64,000 nt of DNA. Origin: Patiria pectinifera (taxonomy: Eukaryota > Echinodermata > Asteroidea > Valvatida > Asterinidae). Every line of letters starts with the position of its first letter. Position 1 is the first letter of the stretch. The position numbers were made by a program, and so were the translations under genes. Location of the stretch: NCBI GenBank assembly GCA_029964075.1, contig CM057136.1:3658001-3722000 (forward strand), in the 5' to 3' direction. Shown here in pieces: positions 13,601 to 25,600 of the stretch. The notes beneath the pieces were generated by a model. It was not told where the DNA came from and made no database searches. It worked only from the letters and a program-made list of their open reading frames with translations.

Positions 13601-16600
13601 TTTTCAAAAACCCGGACGAGAAACATTGTTTTTTTTTTTTTATTCGGCCTTATTAAATGAAACAGAAGGTGTTTGTTCTGTTTCACTTTATACATTTCTG
13701 AAATGTGTTTTGAAATAGGTGAATGTTGCTTATCAGCATGACAGTATGCCCTTTGAAATCCAGTTCTCAGCATCCAGAATCATTCTACTCAATGATGACT
13801 TGGTTTGTAAAACATTCTTATTTATTTTAAAACAAGATATAGAATCTCAAAATAGGCTTTAATTTTGACATTGACAATTATCAAGTAATTAAGTCACAAA
13901 TCTTAAGTCAATCATAACTAATAAGCCATTTGCGAGTAACCTATACCCTTTGCGAGTTAAATTTGAATAACATCTGGTTCACTAGCTGACTTGATCATAA
14001 TGCTTGGCATGTGTTAACTTTGGAAACTTCAGACCAAAGACACTGATGCTATATCACATTATTGGGGGCAAGCTCTTGCATAGTTGCGTAAGAGACGCTC
14101 AGCATCAATGCATCGGTCACAATGGATGAGAATGGCACAATGACACCAGACCGTTCCGGACCTGGGGTTGCTAGTGTAAGGCTTGCTCCGAATCTCGTGA
14201 TATAGCAACAGTCTCTTTGGTCTGGAGAATTGAAAATTAAAATGTGCCAAGCATTCCAGCAAGTCAGGGTACCAGATGTTACTCGAATTTAATTTGCAAA
14301 TGGCTTATTCATCAGTCACACACAAGTCAGTCAGAAAGTTATTTCACAAGCCAGGCCACAAGCACAGGGGGTGTACAGCGGCCTCTGTTAGAGGTCGTTT
14401 GAATAGCTAGTCCCATTGACTTGAGACTTGATGAGTTATGACTTCTGGTGACTTGTCGTGACATTGGACTGACTTTATAACATCTCCTAATCTTTGTACT
14501 TTACTCTGTCATATCCCTGCGAATCTTTCCCCTTCTGTAAATTAATTCTCTCGGGTCATTTTGACATTTTGGGGGCTTGTCCGGGAATTGAACCCAGGAC
14601 CTCTCGCAAAATGTCAGAATGATTACCTCGAGAGAATTAATTTGCGGAAGGGGAAAGCTCATGTTGTTTACAAAACTAACATCAAAACTAACCATCATCT
14701 AACCACTGAAAAAAATTGCATCAAATTTTAGTTGTTAATAAAAAAGGTCTTTGTGACTAGGTTGTAGAAAACCAAGCCCAGGCGAGTTTATCCAATGTGT
14801 GTCGATGGGCCACGACACAGACAGTTCGCGACGATACACAAGCAAACCACCACGATTTGGCCGCCTTCGTCACCCGACTGAACTTTGGTCCAGCAGGTTA
14901 GCTCTGAAACCTTTTTTACTAAAGTAGCTAGTTCTCTGTTTTCCACATGTCATTGTTCTCTATAGAGTATTTGTCGTAAATTTTTATCACTAGACCTTTT
15001 CACTTAATATTGGATGTCTCGTGCCTACCTGTGTCAAAATCATAATGGATCCAACGTGAATAGAACCGGGTCCAATCCAACATGGGCTGATGACAAGCCA
15101 TATCATTCATGCTTGTAACGGTTTGTTTACGAGTCATCACGGCCTTGGCTAGATTTTGGATTTTCTCGATAAATGTATGGCCTCTCCACCGTGGTATGTC
15201 CCAAGCAGGCATTTGTTCCAGATCCAAACCAGTGCTTGGAGGCTAGAGGCTAGATTTTATTTGTCCTGAGTGTGAGATGAAAGTGGTGAAGAAATATGGG
15301 TTTTCACCAGGTCCTGTACAGAAATTTCAAAATAGTGTGAAGGGACGCCAGTCATTGCATCGATCATCTTCATCAGCACAAATGCTATTATCAATTACTA
15401 TCTAGCCTTTTTTTTCCCCCGGTTGACACACTGCAACTTGCAACAACTTTTTTCCCCCTCAAATAGGTTATGCTCCAGTGACCGGTATGTGTGCCATGAC
15501 GAGAAGTTGTGCCCTAGTCAGGGACGAAGGATTGTTGTCCTCTTTTGTCATGGCTCATGAGGCAGGTCATGTGTAAGTATTAAACCAAATTGTAAATTTT
15601 GTTCTTGCATTTATCATTGAATATTGGTAAGCACAGTATTAAAAATTGCCCTCCCCCATGCTGTTTTTTGAGCTTCCGTCCCCAAAAATAGATTTTTGAA
15701 TTGCTGTATATCCAGCTATGCAAAAGTGATTTGCTTTTGAATGAAAAGAAAGTCAGCCGATTTTTTTGTTATTTAAAAAAATCACAAATATCACTAATAA
15801 TTTGGTAATTTTTTTGTGCTGTAGAGGTGCAAAAGCAACCCAAATAAAAGCCTTTTTCAGAGGATTGAAAATGCCAAAAATAGAAGGAAAAATAATTTAG
15901 AATATAAAAAGTGTGCAAATTGAAAGTTTGTTAGAAAACGTTTTCATCTTGTTGAAGAGCACGGAGTTTAAGCAAGTGTAAATAGAAAACTCCTCATTTT
16001 AGTCATGGTGATATTTTAAAACACACCTTTAGCTATCACAATAAAAAACAATTGTTGTTTGCCTTCACTTTTATAGATTTGGTATGGAACATGATGGCGC
16101 CGGCAACGATTGTACAGTTGAGCCATATCAAGGCTCCATCATGGCACCTGTCGTGATCTCCACTTACACCGACCATTTCTGGTCGGACTGCAGCATTGCA
16201 GAACTCTCTCGATACTTGAGGTAATTAGTTGGTTGAGTGGTCAGTTTGTGATTTGGTTGGCTGTCGAAGTAGACTTACTCCAAGTGTGCTAATTTTCGAA
16301 TTTTAATCTACTATTCACTTTTGAATGAGACATGGAAAAATAAGTTTACAAATTTCAAATTATTTGAGGCCGATGGAAAAATCCACTTTCATTACGTTTC
16401 AGAATCATTATGTTACAAATTTCAATTCAGATGGATCTGGCCGCGGCGCATTATAAATTTTCTATATTATTATCATTAGTATTATACGACTAAATGTACC
16501 ATTAAGGAGACACATTATCATCATTCTTTTGAACGGAGGCAGACACCGGTCATTAGGGAGACATATTGATGTCTCCCTAATGACACAGCCCCCCTTTAGA

Positions 16601-19600
16601 GGCAAAAGTTTATCGTCGCAATTATGTTATATTTGTTGCTCGTGGTCTAATTAGTAAAAATATCGAAATTCATGGAGAAAGGATAAGGGACTATTGGGTT
16701 AGGGCACATTTCAGTTTGAAAAACGTTGTGCACAAGTTTATGGGAATGTCTCCCAAATGTCCAATCCAAGGTAATTATTATTATTATTATTACTATTATT
16801 TGCAGGCAGATCTTTTTGCATGTAAAATTTGCAAAGGCAATGGCCAAAATAAAAGCTGTTTTACTGAGGGTTGTTGACTCCTAAATGCCCCCAAAAAGTA
16901 ATTTGGGTCAAATGAAACGTGCAAAAAAAAATGAAAGTTGTTTTAGAGAAAAAAATAAAATGTGTTTAAGAGCACGGAGAGAGAAACTTAAAGACACCAT
17001 AGCTAAATCTCCTGGATGTGTCTTTGGCATGATGCAGGAACTATGACTGTCTTGAGGACGACCCGTTTGAGAGTGGGCTGCCTGAGTTGGAAGGATACCC
17101 AGGCGAATGGTACAACATGGACGAGCAGTGTCAATTTGACTTTGGCGATGACTTTGAGCTCTGTGGAGGCGTGAGTACAACTCATATCATTCTTTTTTTT
17201 TCTGTCGTCAAATCGACCACAAGCTAAAGTTCAGGGTTCTCGGCCCTTCTTTGATAACTTTGAAAGTTAGATTCCATTTTTCCAGTCAGGGAAAACCCAG
17301 GAAGCCTGTGGAAAAAAAACAGGAATTAGGAAAAACTCGGGGAATTTGACCCAACAGGTAAAGCTTTTGACCAGTTTGGCGTATATGCATCTCTGTTGCT
17401 GTGGTGAGGAAAAAATGGCTATATGGGAGAAGGGAGGCCGTCGCTTGTCGACAAGATGCCTGTGTATTATCAGTATCTTAGTTGCTTTGCTGCAACCACC
17501 GTATGACTTCCAAGCAACCTCGTTAAAGTGAAAATATGGAAATTTCTCAGTGCAATATCAGGGAAAACTCGGGAAGTTTTGTTTTCAAAAAGTACAGGGA
17601 ACCCTGAGCTAATTAGCTTTCAGTATGTTTAATGATGGAAAATGGAGCTATATTTTATCACTGGAGAGCTAACTTGTACTCAAACTGGCCTGCTACAGGG
17701 CACATCCTTATGCCGGTTGAGTAAAGTTCCTCTATTTATTTATTTATTTATTGTCGGGTCAACAAGATATAAACATTAAAAACAAACAGGCCCAAGGATT
17801 TCCCAAAAGCGAAACAAATCACTATTTAAAGGGTCCTCCAGACAACAGTTACAAACAGTAAACAAAATACTCACATATACATAAATAGACAAAAAAACAT
17901 TGACATAATAATGACAATTTTGAAACAGCATCCAGTCATTAAACAAATTCTGACTTTTTATGCAATGGTTGAGTTTCATAATCTTGACCAAAAAAAGCCT
18001 TACAGGATTTTACAGGATCTAAAACTGTTTTCCCCACCTTTACATATTTCTGTGGGATCCTAGGTTATAGGATCCAAAACGTTAGCTGATTGCCTCTTTT
18101 GTTTCAGTTTTGTGCCATAATAAGTTTTGTATAAAGAAACTTAGGATATGTGTATCGTATCCTGTAAAACTCAGATTTCCTGAAGGATTCTCTGAAAATT
18201 ACATTGTAAAAGTAGGTAGTATATGGAGCTCTTTTTAGCCGCATTTATCTTTGTATTGACAGTGGAGGAGCACAAAATAGCATAGCACCATGAAATGGTG
18301 GGGCAGGTTATGGCCGGCATAATCAAACATGTTGCATTCCTAGGTCTTCTGTCCCCTATAGCTTCAACACGACCCCTGTCAATCACCATATACAACTTAT
18401 AAAGCTGTTGAGTTACATAGTTTGTCAAAGTGTAACCAATCTAACCTGCATTTTCATTATGATTTGGTGAGAGAAACTTGAGATTGGCGCAGCTGTACTT
18501 ATAATTCCCACCAGTTGTACTTTCCATCTGTGTGACCTTTTCAACATGTAGATTGGATTTGTTTCCCATGCTTTGGCAGAGACCACATCACAGTGCAGTT
18601 TTCTGTTGTTGCCAAGTTTTGGAGACTTCAGTAGTAGCCCTAGAACTTTTTTGATTCCACAAAACCGATTCAACAGCTAATATCATAGTCTATGAACAAG
18701 TATGGATCTCCCACCTCTAGCTCTGGAACAGCTCTCTCTGGGATTTTCAGGCTTCCGAGCTACAGTGCCTGGCTACTTTGTTTTCACCACCAAAAGAATC
18801 AAAATAAGAGAATGAAAGTGTATGACACCCATTTCAGATCCCTTTCCAGCTGTACATATACAAATCATGAGTTTCTGAGTATATGAAGCCCGGGAAGGGA
18901 CAGGGTGGAATTTTTTTTTGTAATTCGCTAATTCGTTCCAAATTGCTAACTCGTTCCGACGAATTACTAATTCGTTCGCACGAATTGCCAAATCATTAAC
19001 ACGAATTGCTCTTTCGTTCCCACGATTTTCTAATTTGTGGGAACGAATTCAACTCGTGGATCCGGGAACACGTTAGTAATTCGTGGGAACGAGTTGGTAA
19101 TTCGTACGAACGAGTTACTAATTCATGGGAACGAATTAGTAATTCGTGCGAACAAAATAGCGAATCGTGGGAATGAGTTAGCAATTCGTGGGAACGAATA
19201 TTAGCAAATTACAAAAAAACGTTTCCACTCTGTCCCTTTCCGGGCTTCATATGAGTATGACTCTTAATGGCTATAATCTTTATTTTCTGGAAGAATGCAA
19301 TGTCATACAAATGTATGAAATTCTTTCCCAAACTATTGCTGAGATTCAGTTACTCTCATCAAGAGTCACATTCCACAAAGTATGCCAAAGCTACAGTAAT
19401 GAAACCTTTGCACAGGTTTAAACAAAACACATTGCAAACATGTCCAACAGTTTGTGTCAATAAACAGGATGATGATGTATTTGTTAAAATTCTCAGAATA
19501 TTGTGCATGTCACTATCAACATGACATGCTGAATCCTGTAACGAGTAATATATTTTTCAAAAGGTATTTCCTCATAGGTTGTAGTTCGAAGAATATTGCT

Positions 19601-22600
19601 ACATCATAACCGGACAATATTGTGAAGCCTTTGGACGGTAATTGGTTCGGTGAATTTGGTTTTTAACAACAGGATCCGATAAGTTGCATCAGACCCCAGA
19701 AACAACATACCAACCTGGTAACTTCTATTGATTACATTAGAAAAACAATGACACTGTTTACCAGAATTTTGGTCGGAAACCAAAATTGCATTAATTTCCT
19801 CTTCATAGAATTCATATGATGTCAAGTGGGAGCTTAACGAGAGAGACCGTACATGCTGTACCAGGAACAATCAAGCACTCAGTAATGCCTGCTTGTTGCT
19901 CTCATCACAGCATGTGTTTCGTAGATTTTCAATCAAATTCTTCACAAACGGCAAGATTACTTCAGTATTTTCTTTCCTGCAGATGTTTTACGTACCAATA
20001 AACTATATAGACAGTGTCATGTATTTTTTTTAAGGCACACCTTGAAAATGGGAACTTTTTACCATTTATTGAATGAACCGCAAGACGCAGCTGCCCAGCG
20101 GAAATCTACCAATATAAACTATGGACATGCAGTCTCAAATTTATTTTAAGGCACACCGTGGAAATGACACGGTGTACCAGAAGTTTGGGCGGAAGCCAAA
20201 CTTGTATTAATATCCTCTTCGTAGAATGTGTGCCGTACTTATGTCAAGAGGAAGCTTACACCGTACCAGAAACAATCAGTCACTATCCCTGCTTGTTGCT
20301 CTCACAACATGTGTTTCGCAGATTTTCAATCAAATTCTTAAAACGGCAAGATTAATTCAGTATTTTTTCCCCTGCAGAGGTTTTACGTACCAATAAAGTA
20401 TAGACGGTATCATATTTTTTAAAGGCACACCTTGGCAATGTGAACTTTTTACCATTTATTGAATGAACCGCAAGACGCAGCTGCTCAGTGGAAATCAAGT
20501 TTCACTTTCAGTGTGTGTCATATAAAATGCCATGAAATATTAACTTCAATCTGCTTATTTGCAGAATTGTGTTGCAATTTTGTTTGTTTAGAATTTGGAA
20601 TGTTAACTTGCAGGGCATGCACTTTTGCATGAAAAGTGACTCGTTCAGTTGTAAATTGAATACTTTGGACAATTGCATGGGGGAAGGCTCATTTATTAAA
20701 GTGGGGATCACCTGGGGTTGGATTTTGGAGATATGGAATAAACGTCCCTCATGGAATATTCATGCATTTAAAAAACACCAAAATCTTTTGAAATATTCAT
20801 GCACCAAATTATCAGACTTTGAATGATTTTTTTTTACCATACATCTTGCACGGTAATTTACAAACCATCTTGACTTAATTTTTGGACAATAAAGAGAAAG
20901 TATTGACAATAACAAAAAAAAGTGCACAAAAGCTAGCCTGAGTGCTCAGAATTGAAAGACAGCATCAAGTTAAAAATAAAGTTGATAAAGACACTGTGAT
21001 AGTGTCGCAAGCTCCTGATACAAGCTCTGTAACTCAAGTCCCCAAAAGGTACCTTCTATTTACTGAAACTAAAGTTGTTAGTTCTTGGTATTCATTGCAC
21101 TGTTCAAGATTCTCTAGTCAGCCACCGTCATGTGCAGAATATGGACAGCTGTTTAAGTCTGTCAACATTTTGTAGCCTGGGCTGTAATAAACTCTTGTCT
21201 ATTTTCCCAGGTGTTTCCATGACCCTAGGGGAAACCGTGACCCCAGGGGGAACCTTTGGCTAACGCTTTCAACAGTTTTCATAATTTTGTGACCCGCCTT
21301 GTTTACAGTCCCACATTCACAACTGATAGGCTGTTCAGTTTGGATATCAAGGGGTGGGAATCTTGGGGGAAAAAATGTGTTTATGTTTTTGTTTTGTGCG
21401 TAGTCAGATGTTTTCACATTCAATACAGTGATGATTAGTCTTGCAATATTGTTGTCGCGTTACTGTGATGGATCAAAAGTACATCCCAAATAAATAAGGC
21501 AATTCACATATCCAGTGATTACTAGGAGGGAATGAACAATAAAAAAAATGTTTTGTCATGGTTCTTTTGAACAGCCCATGGATTCACTTGGGACCAGATC
21601 TAGATGGCTTGTGACAGACTTGTGAACCATTACAAGACCCCACAAGTCCCTGCAAGTCCCTGCAAGTCCCTGCAAGTCCCCGCAAGTCCCTGCAAGTCCC
21701 TGCAAGTCCCCGCAAGTCCCTGCAAGTCTCCTCAAGACCGTGCAAGTCCCCGCAAGTCCCTGCAAGTCCCTGCAAGTCCCTGCAAGTCCCCACAAGTCCC
21801 CGCAAGTCCCCACAAGTCCCCGCAAGTCCCCGCAATCCCTGCAAGTCCCCGCAATTCCCTGCAATTAAGTCCCTGCAAGTCCATCACAATTAGTCCATCA
21901 CAAGTCCATCACAAGTCCTTCAGTCTCACGTCAAGTCACTAGTTTTGTAAATGAACTGTTACAAAAGCATTGTCACTGTTCATCCTGGTACTTAATGACT
22001 ATACTTCTGAACTTGCAAAAAGACTTCTAGGACTTGTGATAGACACCACTGCAACACTGTCACGTTGATTAAGTGGAATGAAATCCAGAGTTTGGTCGCT
22101 AAATGGAATGTGGGCATTTCTAAATCTGAATGTATGTACATGTATTTAGTCTCAAATACATCCTACATATGTACATTACAGACTGAATCAAGCTGTCATC
22201 GTATGTATGCTATTTCACGTGAATCACATCCGGTTTCAACATATTTCTTGTATTCATTTTCTAAAGTAGGGAGACTGTCATGTAACATGGTCTGTGTTTG
22301 TATTTGAAGCCTGAACGTTGTAATTAGTTACGCCATGTGACTGACAGATCTTCAACAGCCAACAATTGAATCTAAATGTACTAAGCATCACGTATCATGC
22401 ATGTACCCTTCATTTTATCCACGATACAGGTATATCACTCTTATTCTGCCAAGTCCATATGGAGGGGGGGGGGGTTGAGCACCTTTTTTAATTCAATTTA
22501 TAATGTGGTGAGGTTTTGGTTACTTTAATCTACACCACCCCATTTGCTACCAGAAAAAAAGCTCATTATTTCTGTAAGAAATGCATGTCTCAAAATGCGG

Positions 22601-25600
22601 ACTCAGCAATATTTTTTTGTGGGATCGAAACGGGGAAAAATCTCAGTACATTGCTGATGGGAATGGCACCTTTGCAGATAACTGGCAAAGATCGTCTAGG
22701 ATCAGCTGCCGACAACAGTGATCGCCAATTGAACTGTCACTTTGCACACACACTGAAGTGCATTGCACTGGAAAAACAAAATTGCAAGGGATCGGGAAAG
22801 CACTAGAGTGAGCATTACCATTGAACTGTACAGGGTGGTCAAAAAAAGTTGACACTTTGTCAGAGGCAGATTTCTCAAAATTGAAGAGACATGTTGAAAT
22901 TGTTTTAAGATATTCCTAAACTACAAGATCTTGGTGGTAAATGGTGAAAATGACGTTGAAAATAAAGCTCAAAGTAAGAAACAGTGGCCATTTACAGAAT
23001 TTTTGTCACAAACTAGTTTGTCCACATCTATAGCCCTCTTCATGCTAGAGCCTCTCAATCCGGGTTGTGGGCAAACCCAGTGTCGTCCCGTGTTAATTTT
23101 TCGATTTTTCAACCCCGCGTTCAACCCCGCATAGTTTCACACTCGTTTCATGCAAATCGAGCTGATCATGCGGAGTTACTACTGTTTTGAACCCTGGCAA
23201 AAATTTCAACTCCGGTTGAAAATCTCAACCCTGGTCTGGAGCAGGGTTGCGTTCAACCCGGGGCAAAATCAATCTCAGGTTTGACGCAGGGTTGACGTAG
23301 GTTGGAAATTCTATAAGTGTGAAACGATGCATGTTTTCAACCCTGCGTCAACCCTGAGATTTGTCTAGTGTGAAAAGGGCTTATGGCAGTCATGTAGACC
23401 TAATTACAATTATTGCAATTATTTGTGTGTGCAGTGCTATTGTGTTGACCATAATCTCATAGACTTGCGTGTGGACAAACTGGTTTATGACCATCTTTCT
23501 TTAAACCTTCGCCATTTCTTAACTTAGGCTTTATTTTAAGCTCCATTGTCACCATATACCACAAAGATACTGTAGTTTGGGAATTTCTTCAAATAATTTT
23601 TAACTTGTCTCCCCAATTCCAAGAAATCTTCGTCTGAAAAAGTGTTAACGTTTTTGGCACAATAAAATGTGGCTGAGGTTTATTTTCTACTTTTATTTCA
23701 GTTTTGTTGTGAAATGAAGCTGTAACACTTTGAACTGGAAGAATCCACCGGAGATTGGTGTTTGTTGTATTTTGCATTTTCTCCACTATAAGTGTGAAAT
23801 TCTACACAGAGCCTATTCATTGTTCCACATTCAACCTACATCATTCTTCAAAATGTTGACTGAGATGATTGTCCCCTTTTCTTTTTTTTTCTTAAACAAT
23901 TAGGTATATTGTTTCTCATTTCACAGAGAACCCATAGACAGGTGTTGCGCCTTTTTTGCCGAGTCACTGAATTCCTTTCCAGCCTGGCTGATGGGACCAG
24001 CCATCCTTCCAAATGCCATCAAAAGAAGAAAGTAAGGCCCAGTGTGCTGGGGAGGGGTGGGGGAGGGGCTTAGAAAAGGGGCGTGTTCTCACAAGTTTGT
24101 CTCTAATTGGCCAAGTCCCAAGTGGTATGGTGTCTTAGATGTTGGTGTGATACGAAAGGGGATTGTACGAAAGTTGCTCTCTCTCTCTGTCCTCTTCAAT
24201 GAATTCAATTTTTTTCTATTCTTTTTTTCTCAGCCACAAAATTATTCAGGGTATCTGCAACCCTATCATATAAAAGTTTTATATTGTATTGCATTAAAGG
24301 TAGAGTATATCACTGCAGCTATCCAAAAAGTAACTGACAAAATCATTGTTAAAAAGCATACTTTGTTTAAAGATAGTAATGGCACTAAACTCCTTGTGAA
24401 ATTATTTTTTCTGGCATGCTGTCATTTTAAAGAAAACAGTAAAGGAAGGTTATTTCATTTGACACGACACACAGTGTGTGACATCGTGTAGCTGCAATTG
24501 GCTGAATGAGAACGTGGCCCGGATGCTGATTTCAGACACAATTCAAAATATTACTCGGCAACTTTTGAATTGAAATCGAGATCCTAGAAGATTGTTTTCT
24601 CGAAATATACAGCGTTCGATGAGCTGAAACTTCATCAGGTTATAGTTGTTAAGCACCCTTCTCTAGATTTTGAGTATATTTGTTGCATCAAAGGAATTAA
24701 AATGCCCCAAAAATTAATGATGTACTCTACCTTTAACATCTCTCACACACAAAAATATCCAGCTGAAATATTGTCGGGCTGCACACAAATCAAATTGGTA
24801 ATGTAAGTTTTTTCATAAGTGAACATGGAGGGATTTGTGGTTTGGTATTTTATTCAAAACTGAATAATTTTTGTGTCGCTTTAGAGACAATATATGTGTC
24901 GCTTTAAAGAAGGCAATGGGAGAGCAGCTTTTAACATGACAACACCCTTTGGTACAAGTGTTGAAACTTGACGGAAGGATTAACATTTTTACATGACTTT
25001 TAAGCAACTGGCATCTAGCAATCCAAGCATCAAAAAGCCCATAACCGCAATGGCATTGAATTGAATACCTGAGAGAGAAGGCAGGGTGAAACTCTAACTT
25101 GTTTTAAATGCATCTGTGGAAGAAACATCTAGGATGTTGGAGTTGGAACCTTTTTTTCTGTGCACACTGCGTAGTTTTACGCATGAGAAAAAGTTAAGGG
25201 ATCATCTTTTACTCAGAAGGAGCCCAAAATTGTTGAGTTGGACCCTTCTCCATTTCCGGTATACATTTTACAGCCAGATTTTTTGTTGTGGGTGGAGGGA
25301 GGAGGAGTTCCGCTGTTAAAACCACTTCCTTCTAAATCCCCTTCCCATTTTGAATAAACAAAAATAAAATATCAAACCTGGCCACCAAAAACATGGCTAA
25401 GGCATCACCAAGTATCAACGAGTAGAACTTTTCAGAATCGGCCAGCCATAGCAGTGTAACAGTAAACAGCTTGTTATGAACCACAAAATGTTGTCAGGCT
25501 CATAAAATGAATCACCATCTGGACGTTATGGTTTTGAAGAGTTTGCCACACTATCAGTTAAAGTGTCATAAGAGGGCCAACTCAGGGCTGATGCTCAGAA

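Noticed and set aside
21631-21920. CRISPR-like array
   Set aside because: The units are contiguous 10-mers without unique spacers, and the DNA is animal.
21556-21942. Repetitive proteins on both strands ([10 protein letters not shown]-type and [10 protein letters not shown]-type)
   Set aside because: These are products of the 10-bp minisatellite, whose unit has no stop; they have no start context, splice sites or homology.
22516-22806. 96-aa plus-strand frame
   Set aside because: It has no recognisable domain, lies next to a foldback in intron 10, and no matching exon phases were found.
24042-24491. 149-aa plus-strand frame
   Set aside because: It spans the border into MITE family A, whose other copies have stops; it is not coding.
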